From: Pseudobutyrivibrio sp. UBA3626
GTDB taxonomy: Bacteria; Bacillota; Clostridia; Lachnospirales; Lachnospiraceae
Assembly (NCBI GenBank): GCA_002373675.1
Contig: DFLF01000016.1
Location: 215,015-279,014 of the forward strand
Direction of reading: 5' to 3'
Length of the DNA stretch: 64,000 bases
This document shows, piece after piece, positions 45,689 to 53,267 of the stretch (the first letter of the stretch is position 1; each line of letters starts with the position of its first letter). Under the pieces are notes generated by a model, which did not search any database, was not told the origin of the DNA, and saw nothing but the letters and a program-made list of their open reading frames with translations. A program made the translations under genes and the position numbers.

Positions 45689-47020
45689 TTATTCAGGCTT
45701 TTTAGAAGGCTTTCCCTGGTTTTCGACTTTTGAGTCCGGTTTTTTTGCGTCTGTGCTTTTGGAATCGTTTGTGTTGATTGCAATAGCATTTCCAGAAGAA
45801 GCATTATTGGCATTATAAGCAACACCATTTACATATAGTGTGTGTCCATTTAGGTTAATAGAGTTAGCGTCACATGTAAGTGAGCTTACATATGAATCAG
45901 CTGTAAGAGTCCATGTTGAACCATTTGTTAATTCTACATATACGTTTCCACTCTGACCATCGGGATTAATAGCTCCTGTAAATGTTGAATTATCGTTTAA
46001 ATACAGGTTAAGAGTAGATATGCTGTCAACAATCATATTGCCGTTAATCGCCTGGTTTGAGGCTTTGAGATTAACTTTACCACCATTAGAGCCGGAGTTT
46101 CCCCATCCTGCAGCAGCAGCTCTTAGAAATACACCGTTAGCATCATTATTAGTAATGTTGGCGTTAGATAATGTAATGTTGCTGGTTGTATTATTGATGA
46201 AGAATATATCACCGTTTGCGTTGGATAGAGAACCACCGTTCATAGTGAAATTAGATGTTCCTTCCGATGCATCACCAGACATGGATTGATATATCATAAC
46301 TGCTTGATAGTAATCTGATTTATTGCTGTTCTTGGTGTTGTTGTTGGCTATTAGATTAGTGTTGTTAAGTGTGACGGAATTCTTGCCCTCTACAACTACG
46401 CCCTGAGAAGCAGTGGATTCCAGATTAGAGTCATTAACCGTTATATCAGCAGTAGAATATATTGTCGGTGACCCCTTACCACTTGTCTTATAGTTGCCAC
46501 CGTTAACGGTTACTGTGCCACCGCCCCGGTCGGAACGAATTGTAGCTGAAGAATTACCTGTGGTCTCGGCTGTAACATTCGTTGCATTCATTGTACCGCC
46601 ACCAGTTGTCATAAGGGCACCGGAACAGTTTCCAGAGGTTGTTATATGAGAATTGGCAATGTTAACTGTAGTTCCATCTCCGTAGCTAAATACGGCATTT
46701 GCATGAGCGCCATTTGTGTCAATTGACATTTCACTCATATCGAGAGTTCCTTTATTTGTTGCAAAAATTGCGGCATTTTCACCATAGAAATCAGCCTCAT
46801 CTCCGTCGCTATCTCCAGTCTTTATTACTTCTGTGTTGGAATAATTCTCTGTAGTACCATCAACTGCGATTACATGTTCGCCATCGCTACTGTTTTTTAG
46901 AGTTTCGTTAGCTGTTGTAGTAGTTGTTGTAGTAGTTGTTGTCTTTGTGCCACATGCTGTGGCGGTAACAGCCAGGCACATGGCAATAATTGGAATTGTA
47001 ATTTTCTTATTAAGTTTCAT
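45689..47020 (-). CDS. Beta-helix lipoprotein (carbohydrate-binding-domain-like, with poly-Thr linker)
   Basis: A 443-residue exported lipoprotein; the lipobox is ATACG (Cys about 23). It is followed at once by a run of ten threonines encoded by alternating ACA/ACT triplets. Residues 45-400 are Asn/Thr/Ser/Gly-rich short repeats (TVNIANSHITT, TVTVNGGNYKTS, DITVNDSNLES, NITLSNANITNN) typical of a right-handed parallel beta-helix. The C-terminal tail is Lys/Pro-rich. Homologues are usually labelled carbohydrate-binding. AAGGGAG precedes the ATG. The function is unknown, probably at the cell surface. Confidence 0.75.
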   Translation of the reverse strand: MKLNKKITIPIIAMCLAVTATACGTKTTTTTTTTTTANETLKNSSDGEHVIAVDGTTENYSNTEVIKTGDSDGDEADFYGENAAIFATNKGTLDMSEMSIDTNGAHANAVFSYGDGTTVNIANSHITTSGNCSGALMTTGGGTMNATNVTAETTGNSSATIRSDRGGGTVTVNGGNYKTSGKGSPTIYSTADITVNDSNLESTASQGVVVEGKNSVTLNNTNLIANNNTKNSNKSDYYQAVMIYQSMSGDASEGTSNFTMNGGSLSNANGDIFFINNTTSNITLSNANITNNDANGVFLRAAAAGWGNSGSNGGKVNLKASNQAINGNMIVDSISTLNLYLNDNSTFTGAINPDGQSGNVYVELTNGSTWTLTADSYVSSLTCDANSINLNGHTLYVNGVAYNANNASSGNAIAINTNDSKSTDAKKPDSKVENQGKPSKKPE

Positions 47021-47113
47021 TTAATCATCTCCCTTCTTGATGAGATTATAGTATATATACCTTAAACGAAATTTAAAAAATATAAAAATATTTACTTAAT
47101 CATTATGTTGAGA

Positions 47114-47151
47114 CAAAAAATGGTGTTCCACCACACAAGATGAAACACCAT
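47114..47151 (-). terminator. Minus-strand terminator beside the tRNA-Leu tail
   Basis: ATGGTGTT (47120-47127) and AACACCAT (47144-47151) form an 8-bp stem followed on the minus strand by a T-run. It would end a minus-strand transcript coming from the tRNA-Leu tail at 47161, so it is best read as the original tRNA-Leu terminator. Confidence 0.65.
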
Positions 47152-47160
47152 AAAATTAGA

Positions 47161-47177
47161 TGCGGATGACAGGAATC
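47161..47177 (-). other. Attachment-site copy (3' tail of tRNA-Leu), left
   Basis: The 17 bases are identical to 59136-59152 and equal, on the minus strand, the T-arm 3' strand and acceptor end of tRNA-Leu (ends CATCCGCA). No tRNA body is attached. I read it as the left att site of the element ending near 59135. Confidence 0.7.
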
Positions 47178-47238
47178 ATTTCGATAAGCACGATTTTACG
47201 CGCGATTGCATCCTTCTGACCACAGTTTTGACCACACC
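47176..47238 (-). pseudogene. Possible 3' end of a lost integrase gene
   Basis: The minus strand reads about 20 codons, including VVRRMQSRVKSC, and ends with a TGA that overlaps the att copy. Integrase genes that end in their own att site are common at tRNA loci. The tail is basic and short. The assignment is from memory of similar tails and is weak; no catalytic motif is visible. The rest of the 47021-47373 gap shows only the terminator, the att copy and the operators. Confidence 0.3.
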
Positions 47239-47314
47239 TATAAAAATGTATTTTTTTAGATACAATATGTTGGAATACGGTTCTTATTCGTCATTTTGCA
47301 CAAGTATCAGAAAC

Positions 47315-47359
47315 AACAAATTTGTTATTGATATTTGATAACAAATTTGTTATTATAAT
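47315..47359 (+). promoter_or_regulatory. Twin operator and promoter of toxin-antitoxin operon
   Basis: The 12-bp palindrome AACAAATTTGTT occurs at 47315-47326 and 47340-47351 (25 bases centre to centre). A TATAAT at 47354-47359 sits just after the second copy. This fits autorepression by the HTH antitoxin encoded downstream. Confidence 0.7.
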
Positions 47360-47373
47360 ATTGAGGTATAAGT

Positions 47374-47739
47374 ATGTATGAAATTGAGTTTTATGAAGAT
47401 GATAGAGGAATAAGTGATGTGAAGGATTTTATATCTGAACTAAGAGAGAAATCCTATACGAATAAGGATGCTAGGATTAATTTTAATAAAGTAGTTGCTT
47501 ACATGGATCTACTTGAAGAGTTAGGAACAAGAGTTGGCGAACCGGTAACAAAGCACTTGGATGGAGAGATATGGGAACTTCGACCACTTTCAAATCGTAT
47601 ATTATATGCTTATTTCGATAACGATACATTTATAATGTTACATCATTTTGTCAAAAAAACTCAGAAGACTCCAAGAGGCGAGATAGAAAAGGCAAAACGA
47701 GAAATAGAAGATTATAGAAGGCAAAGGGGACAACAATGA
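47374..47739 (+). CDS. RelE/HigB-type toxin (phage Gp49-like)
   Basis: A 121-residue protein of the RelE/ParE superfamily, phage-derived Gp49-like/HigB group. Expected role is ribosome-dependent mRNA cleavage that arrests growth. Typical features are FYEDDRGISDVKDFISEL at the start, HLDGEIWELRPLSNRILYAY (core strands) and MLHHFVKKTQKTPRGEIEKAKRE near the end. The toxin comes before the antitoxin, as in HigBA, and the genes overlap by 4 bases. Confidence 0.88.
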   Translation: MYEIEFYEDDRGISDVKDFISELREKSYTNKDARINFNKVVAYMDLLEELGTRVGEPVTKHLDGEIWELRPLSNRILYAYFDNDTFIMLHHFVKKTQKTPRGEIEKAKREIEDYRRQRGQQ

Positions 47740-48008
47740 GTACATGGAAAGAGTTCAGAAAAGAATTACATATTACAGACGAAGAAGAAAAGGTTATCGA
47801 GATGGAAAAAGAATTAATCCGCTCTATGGTATCAATCCGTGAGGAACAAGGATTATCGCAAGCAGAGCTTGCAGAAAGAAGTAGTATAAAGCAACCAGCA
47901 ATAGCTAGGATGGAAAAAAATGTGCATTCTCCTCAAGTTGATAGTTTGCTTCGTGTACTAGCACCGTTAGGTTATACACTTCAAATTGTTCCTATACAAA
48001 AGTTATAA
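47736..48008 (+). CDS. HigA-type HTH antitoxin
   Basis: A 90-residue XRE-family DNA-binding protein. The helix-turn-helix is REEQGLSQAELAERSSIKQPAIARMEK (about 33-60). It should neutralise the preceding toxin and repress the operon through the twin palindromes upstream. The start ATG overlaps the toxin stop. The following 200 bases (48009-48208) show no gene or clear signal. Confidence 0.88.
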   Translation: MSTWKEFRKELHITDEEEKVIEMEKELIRSMVSIREEQGLSQAELAERSSIKQPAIARMEKNVHSPQVDSLLRVLAPLGYTLQIVPIQKL

Positions 48009-48208
48009 AGAGCATTGACAAAGTCGTTTGGTTCTGGTTACTACACACGAAAAACAAGAGATGTCAATTCTCGTCGCCGTAGATGGTGCGAAGCAGGGGG
48101 TACATGACTAGATAGTGAGCCACCTATGAAGATGTATCAAAATTTAATATCTGGAAAGGTATAAAAGGAAAGGATTAATATGATCTTATAATCATATATA
48201 TTTCGAAA

Positions 48209-49408
48209 ATGTGGTGGATTATTATAACAATACTATCGACAATTTTAATAATATCTTTGATTATTACACATTTTAGTACAAAAAGGTCTCACGAGTATTG
48301 GACAGAAATACTAGAACTTAGAAGATTACTTGAAAAAAAGAATAGGGGACTGCTAGAAGTAAACGCTGAAATAAAAGAGTTAATACAAAAAAATGAGTTA
48401 GAAGCCAAAGAAAAAAACAAGTATAAACATCTAAATGAAGAAAGAGAAGAATTATTAAATAGGTTTCTCACAGAAGATAATATAACTAATATGCCCTATA
48501 TTGCCTCTCTTGTGGCGGATTACAAAACAATAGACCTAGAAAAAATGGCTATGTCGCTTGACTGGGGGTCTAATATACAAAGACAAAATAAGGTTCGTAA
48601 TTTAAGAGAACTGAGACAAGAAGAAAAAGAATATATTGAACAGTATAAAACCATTCAATATCAATTAGATTATCTGATTCTATTATATCCTGAGATAGAG
48701 GATATATTGACTGAAAGTTATTCAGACATAAAGGAAAAACCACATAAAGATCTAGGAGAAGATATTGATCCTGTAAGATATTATATTTCAAAAGAAGAAT
48801 ACGATGCATTATCAGACCAAGATAAAAACCAACTTGCGCTAGATAGATATATTGAAAGCCGGAAAAAAAGTAAATGGCAAATTGGAAGAGATTATGAGCT
48901 TTATGTTGGATATGGATACGAACAACATGGTTATGTTGTAAACTATTTTGGGTCTACAGAAGGTATAAATGATTTAGGAAGAGATCTTATAGCTACAAAA
49001 GGCGATATAACTTTGATAGTACAGTGTAAATATTGGAGTAAAGAAAAGACTATTCACGAAAAACATATTGCACAACTATACGGTACGTATGTATCATATT
49101 GTATTGAGCATAGCCAATCCAAAGAAAATGTGAAACCTGTTTTTATTACATCTACATTGTTATCAGATGAAGCAAAGAAATTTTGTGGATTTTTAAATGT
49201 AAGTTATAGAGAAAACTATGAAATGGGAGATTTTCCAAGGATCAAATGTGTAAAAAATGATGGGAAATATACCATGATTTATCATCTTCCTATGGACTTG
49301 CAATATGATTCAATCAAGCTTGATAAAGAAGGTAGATTTACAGTTATGACAGTTGCAGAAGCGGAAGAACTGGGGTATAGAAGAGCCTATAAATGGCGTG
49401 GTATTTGA
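48209..49408 (+). CDS. Membrane-anchored Mrr-like restriction endonuclease
   Basis: A 399-residue protein: an N-terminal membrane helix (2-22), a coiled-coil region (about 30-170) and a PD-(D/E)XK nuclease domain of the Mrr/DUF2034 type (about 220-340). The domain shows GRDYELYVGYGYEQHGY, then GINDLGRDLIATKGD (Asp) and LIVQCKYWSKEKTIHEKHIAQLYG (Gln-x-Lys), the standard Mrr catalytic pattern. Its target is unknown; Mrr proteins cut modified DNA. No clear ribosome site precedes the ATG. It stands alone between a toxin-antitoxin pair and an intergenic gap, in a defence-rich element. Confidence 0.78.
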   Translation: MWWIIITILSTILIISLIITHFSTKRSHEYWTEILELRRLLEKKNRGLLEVNAEIKELIQKNELEAKEKNKYKHLNEEREELLNRFLTEDNITNMPYIASLVADYKTIDLEKMAMSLDWGSNIQRQNKVRNLRELRQEEKEYIEQYKTIQYQLDYLILLYPEIEDILTESYSDIKEKPHKDLGEDIDPVRYYISKEEYDALSDQDKNQLALDRYIESRKKSKWQIGRDYELYVGYGYEQHGYVVNYFGSTEGINDLGRDLIATKGDITLIVQCKYWSKEKTIHEKHIAQLYGTYVSYCIEHSQSKENVKPVFITSTLLSDEAKKFCGFLNVSYRENYEMGDFPRIKCVKNDGKYTMIYHLPMDLQYDSIKLDKEGRFTVMTVAEAEELGYRRAYKWRGI

Positions 49409-49851
49409 ATAAATATAATTATGATAAATGCGTATTATATACATAGATAGTCGTACAATTTAATACAACTCTTCTATATATAACAAAAAACTCCCCCTTT
49501 GATTTTACATCGTCTACTCCTTCCCTAACCTTCATTCTTTTCTTCTCGACTATAATAATATACATGGTCTGATAAGATGTCTTCTTCTAATTCCGCAGAA
49601 TTAACCTGCATAGCTGGCATAGATATCCTTGTAAAACCCGACACCGATGTTGATTACTATATAAACGAAGCGGTCATAAAAAGAGTTTTTAGTGCCCTTT
49701 GTTTTGACTATTTTGAATCATGCCTAAGACTGGAATTCAGTGCTTTTCTACTATCTAATGACTGATTTTTACCCTAATTATAGTTTGCCGTTTGCAAAAA
49801 GATAGTGGAATTGTTTGAATAATAAGAATATGCTATGATGACACCTTTGAT
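49409..49851. other. 443-base gap without a supported gene
   Basis: No frame here has a ribosome site, a recognisable motif or a family-like sequence. A 62-codon plus-strand frame (49577-49765) has no ribosome site. The region may be decayed coding sequence; nothing specific can be named. Confidence 0.4.
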
Positions 49852-50532
49852 TCACAAGTCTTTAACTTCTTTTATACATTTAGAAATATCCACAAAGATG
49901 TATTCAAATGGTGGAAAAGGTTGTACATGTTTCTTTTTCTCTTGGTTATAAATATTTTCCAAACCTAAGGGTCTTAATGCAACTCTTAAACGGGTTTCAC
50001 TTTCTACTTCCCAATTTCTTGATATACCACATCTGTCACTTCCGATTTTGCTTTTTATTATTCCGGCGTTTGATTCGCCGTATGAACCATCAAATTCAGA
50101 AATGTCGTCAGAATAGAAGATATCTAATAATGAATTGTCAAACACTTCCCAATCTGTTAATTCTTTGTATGATGTATGGTGTAGATTGGTTTCACTAAAA
50201 CGTGGTATGGAATTATGGCAACCTTCGTCGTAGAATAATTGTGCCTTAATCAAATTCTCTGTCTTGAACACTATCCTAGCTCCGTCTTTTGCATAGTGAT
50301 TAACAAAGTATTCTTCGTTATTCAATGTATTGGTAAAACATGCTACAAATATTTTTTTGTTCCAAATTTATGTTATTCTCTTGTTTTCTTCTGGGTCGTT
50401 GACTAAGTCTAACCTAGAAAGTCTAAAAGAATTATTTGTAATTATTCTTTCTAATGACTCTTTAGAAGTATAATGATATATATACTTATGTTTTTGTGCG
50501 TTGATGAACATTTTTTCGTAAATATCTTTCAT
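49852..50532 (-). pseudogene. DUF2971-like gene broken by an in-frame stop
   Basis: Reading from ATG 50532 on the minus strand gives MKDIYEKMFINAQKHKYIYH and then YTSKESLERIITNNSFRLSR up to a TAA at 50368-50370. The same frame continues without shift as IWNKKIFVACFTNTLNNEEY and on to 49852. The start (YHYTSKESLERI...NDPEE) and the middle (FVACFTN...HYAKDGARIVF) resemble DUF2971 proteins, which occur in phage-resistance loci. One base change at the TAA would restore about 226 codons. It could be an inactivated gene or a sequencing error. Confidence 0.6.
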
Positions 50533-50584
50533 ATTATTACAATTACACCATTATAAGGAAAAACGATTTTGTTATCTAAAACAA

Positions 50585-50627
50585 TAAAAATGGTACGGTG
50601 AACAGTGCATATTCGACACCGAACCAT
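50585..50627 (-). terminator. Minus-strand terminator after the VapBC-like pair
   Basis: ATGGTACGGTG (50590-50600) and CACCGAACCAT (50617-50627) form an 11-bp stem with one mismatch; the minus strand then runs into TTTTTATT. It would end the transcript from 51423. Confidence 0.7.
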
Positions 50628-50761
50628 AGCTTGTGCATTTATGATACACTTATTGCTTATTAAAATCCATAATAATGTTATCTGAGCGGTTTTTGCTTTT
50701 TGAAATCTTGGAACGCGTGTAGCACCTTTTACTATATGTTTTAATATAAAATAACAAATTA

Positions 50762-51160
50762 CTATAAATACATTTCACAGAAATCTTTAGCTGTAATGAT
50801 TTGGATGTTCTCATATTCTCCTATAACTAATAAATCATTGTCGCCACTAACAATATACATCGCTTTTGCGTCTATAGCGCATTCGAGAAATTTATCATCA
50901 TCTGGATCGCGACATACTTCAATATTCGTTTTAGATTCAATCATCTTAAACGATGAAAACAAAGGAGAAAGAATACTCTGATTCAAATGTCCTTGCTTGC
51001 GCTCAATCATGGACTCTATAATTCCCATATACTCATCAAGAATTCTAGTGGTCGCATATGCTGTTATGTCTCCATTAGCTACAGCTTCTATAATTTGTCT
51101 GGGCTTTCCGCCAAAAAACACACCAGAAATGACAACATTTGTATCTACAACTATCTTCAT
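50762..51160 (-). CDS. PIN-domain toxin (VapC-like)
   Basis: A 132-residue PIN-fold ribonuclease of the putative-toxin PIN-family group. Acidic active-site residues are in VVDTNVVISG (Asp5), EYMGI (Glu near 44), DPDDDKFLECA (Asp near 90-93) and SGDNDLL (Asp near 110). Expected to cleave RNA, commonly tRNA or mRNA. It overlaps its antitoxin gene by 4 bases, so the two are coupled. Confidence 0.88.
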   Translation of the reverse strand: MKIVVDTNVVISGVFFGGKPRQIIEAVANGDITAYATTRILDEYMGIIESMIERKQGHLNQSILSPLFSSFKMIESKTNIEVCRDPDDDKFLECAIDAKAMYIVSGDNDLLVIGEYENIQIITAKDFCEMYL

Positions 51161-51423
51161 GTTTTATTTGCCTTTCTGTATGATTTTATAATATCGTTAA
51201 CATCTTCTTGCTCATAGCCGACTTCCTTCGCCCATGATACAGCTTTATCTAGGCTTTCCTTAAAGTCTTGTTCGCTAGGTACAGAAATAGGTTTTAGCAT
51301 TATCATATCTCCTATAGAGTATGCCGCGAGTTTAGAGCCATTTTCAATCGACATCTTTTTTCTCATTTCCATTGGTAGAACAACTTGTCCTTTTGACGAA
51401 ACTGAAAGTACTTCAACTGCCAT
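51157..51423 (-). CDS. AbrB/SpoVT-type antitoxin (VapB-like)
   Basis: An 88-residue antitoxin. The N-terminal swapped-hairpin DNA-binding motif is VLSVSSKGQVVLPMEMRKK. The C-terminal half is acidic and helical, suited to wrap the toxin. ATG 51423 follows AAAGGAGTG; the frame upstream to 51456 lies before the ribosome site. It likely represses its own promoter. Confidence 0.85.
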   Translation of the reverse strand: MAVEVLSVSSKGQVVLPMEMRKKMSIENGSKLAAYSIGDMIMLKPISVPSEQDFKESLDKAVSWAKEVGYEQEDVNDIIKSYRKANKT

Positions 51424-51459
51424 ATAAATCACTCCTTTCTGTAAGAATGTAAGCATTTC

Positions 51460-51888
51460 TTACTTATAATATATCATATATTGTTTTATTTTGCAACTTA
51501 CAAAACATTTTCGGCAGTGTATTTCTTGATAATTGGGGCAGTGTAAATATTTACTCGGAAAATTTTGGACAGAACATCCATAAAGCATATCAATGTTAAT
51601 ATGCCTCTCTTTCCAACAGCCTCCATATCCCATCTGTATAAACCATACGATACCTTTAATAATCCGTTCTCTCCCAAATGAATTAATCTTACATTCAAAC
51701 ATAACCCTAGAATATGTAGGGTTCTTAATCTCATCAGTTAATCCACAACATCTATATGACTTAACCATATATGCTTGGTATTCACCATCAGCATCACGCA
51801 GACGTAGTTTCAGAGGCACAATACTGCCGTCTGGCTTGTGCTGGCATATTACATCTAATGATTGCTGATAATGAACCGTTGCAGACAT
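51460..51888 (-). pseudogene. SOS-linked small protein, probably frameshifted
   Basis: The first 85 residues (MSATVHYQQSLDVICQHKPD and ECKINSFGRERII) match a small protein often found near LexA-controlled UmuC-like operons of Clostridia. After about residue 88 the sequence becomes family-unlike and cysteine-rich, while the +1 frame reads LLKVSYGLYRWDMEAV, which would fit the expected ending. A frameshift near 51620-51640 is therefore likely. A LexA box and a consensus promoter precede it. No polymerase gene follows. Confidence 0.55.
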
Positions 51889-51912
51889 AATAATCTCCCT
51901 TCATAATTTACC

Positions 51913-51957
51913 CACATTATAAAACCAGAATGATAATAAGTCAAGAACATTTGTTCG
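51913..51957 (-). promoter_or_regulatory. LexA box and promoter
   Basis: AGAACATTTGTTCG (51944-51957) matches the Firmicute SOS box CGAAC-N4-GTTCG except at one outer base. On the minus strand it runs straight into TTGACT, a 17-base spacer and TATAAT. The box overlaps the -35 edge, so LexA would repress the minus-strand gene starting at 51888. Confidence 0.78.
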
Positions 51958-52043
51958 ATAAGTTAAGTGTGTACAGATAATTGGACATACAACAATTTAT
52001 ACTGTAAATATCTAATAAATCGTAATAAAAGGAGGCACAACTA

Positions 52044-52256
52044 ATGGGGAAAGTAGAATTTAGACGTAACAAGGAAACGGGGATAATTGAGACATATAGA
52101 GACGGACAGTACGTAGGCTCAGTAATTACTATGGGAGATCAGATTATTAGTGTTGTTCCAATAATGCCCGGGCTTAGTAATAAGACAGATAAGTTGATGG
52201 GCGCTAGATATAATTGTAAAAAATATTATTTAGCACGTAAGACTGTTGTCGTATGA
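52044..52256 (+). CDS. Small unrecognised protein, operon start
   Basis: A 70-residue basic protein (KVEFRRNKETGIIETYRDGQ) with short beta-like strands, no signal and no membrane helix. AAAAGGAGG precedes the ATG by 8 bases. It is the first of five closely spaced genes leading to the RNase-J-like and nuclease-like genes. No function can be assigned. Confidence 0.65.
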   Translation: MGKVEFRRNKETGIIETYRDGQYVGSVITMGDQIISVVPIMPGLSNKTDKLMGARYNCKKYYLARKTVVV

Positions 52257-52291
52257 GAGTGATATTATTTGAAGAAATGAGAGGTAAAAAG

Positions 52292-52612
52292 ATGTTTGTA
52301 ACACTTGATAAGAAAATCGCAAAAGAGTTTTATGACTGTGCGAGAACAACTATAGAATATCCAAATGATTATGGAAGCATGAGAAGTCTTAGAGAAGATT
52401 TGCAAGAATTATGTGGTTTAACAGAGTTAGAAGCGCACAATGTTTTGATTAATAGAAATGTGGCAGATTATATAGGTAAGTACAATGGTTGTTCTGAGAA
52501 GAAAGAAAATGTTGACAGAAGGATATATGCTGAAGATAAGCTAGGCATTACGGCATACGTCATGATTGATATTCCAGGAGAATATAACAAATTTAGGAGG
52601 ATTACACTATGA
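52292..52612 (+). CDS. Unrecognised 106-residue protein
   Basis: A soluble protein, mixed charge, likely helical (ELCGLTELEAHNVLINRNVADYI). I prefer ATG 52292 behind GAGAGG; ATG 52253 is also in frame and overlaps the previous stop. The upstream bases contain a copy of the GACTGTTGTCG motif seen before two other genes of the island. It overlaps the next gene by 4 bases. Confidence 0.6.
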   Translation: MFVTLDKKIAKEFYDCARTTIEYPNDYGSMRSLREDLQELCGLTELEAHNVLINRNVADYIGKYNGCSEKKENVDRRIYAEDKLGITAYVMIDIPGEYNKFRRITL

Positions 52613-53235
52613 GCAATATGATTATAAATAATATGGACAAAGACTGGGGGACACTTATAATTACTTATGGCCTCTCAGATGAACAAGTAAAAGCGGTAGA
52701 GGCTAGTCTCCCTATAAAAAGATGCGAAGTATATAAAGCTGATTTTATATCAGATATTATAGCGTTGCCACAGATGGCAAGCATTGTTATGTGGAACGTA
52801 TTAACGCAGGATGATAAAGAGGTTTTTGTTGATTATTATAGAGAGATGGCACCGTATATAGATGAGAAAGTGGTTTTGATTGGTGATGTTGATGTTCCTA
52901 AAGATTTAAAGAAGTATTTGGTTATATATCCTTCCTTTGAGGAATTATCTGATAAAATGAAGTATATTCTCCTTAATGCATATAAGAAAAAGAAAAAAAA
53001 TATAAATTTCAGTCGATCCTTATCTAATACATTAATGGTCTTACGAAGGATTCGACAAAAGCCATATATTACTACAAGAGAGTTGAGTGAAGATATTGAG
53101 ATGACTCCTAGAACTATTCAGCGTTATATTGAGACTCTTCGTATGGCTGGAGAATTCATAGAATATGACACTCATAAGAAGGGCTGGCATTTACAAGACG
53201 GGAAGTCTGTTTTGTTAAGGGATATCTTTGATTAA
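52609..53235 (+). CDS. HTH protein with unrecognised N-terminal domain
   Basis: A 208-residue protein. The C-terminal part (about 140-200) is a DeoR/HTH_11-type winged helix: RQKPYITTRELSEDIEMTPRTIQRYIETL. Such domains are often linked to WYL sensors, but here the partner domain lies before it (1-125) and is not WYL; it looks like an alpha/beta fold with an inserted acidic segment. It may regulate the operon. It is translationally coupled to the preceding gene. Confidence 0.7.
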   Translation: MSNMIINNMDKDWGTLIITYGLSDEQVKAVEASLPIKRCEVYKADFISDIIALPQMASIVMWNVLTQDDKEVFVDYYREMAPYIDEKVVLIGDVDVPKDLKKYLVIYPSFEELSDKMKYILLNAYKKKKKNINFSRSLSNTLMVLRRIRQKPYITTRELSEDIEMTPRTIQRYIETLRMAGEFIEYDTHKKGWHLQDGKSVLLRDIFD

Positions 53236-53267
53236 GAATTGCGATTAGAAGATTAGGGATGAAGAGT

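Noticed and set aside
49577..49765. 62-codon plus-strand frame as a gene
   Set aside because: No ribosome site, no family-like sequence, and it lies in a gap that looks like decayed DNA.
49852..50325. DarT-like ADP-ribosyltransferase
   Set aside because: First impression only; the joined reading with the upstream part fits DUF2971-like proteins and lacks DarT motifs and a DarG partner.
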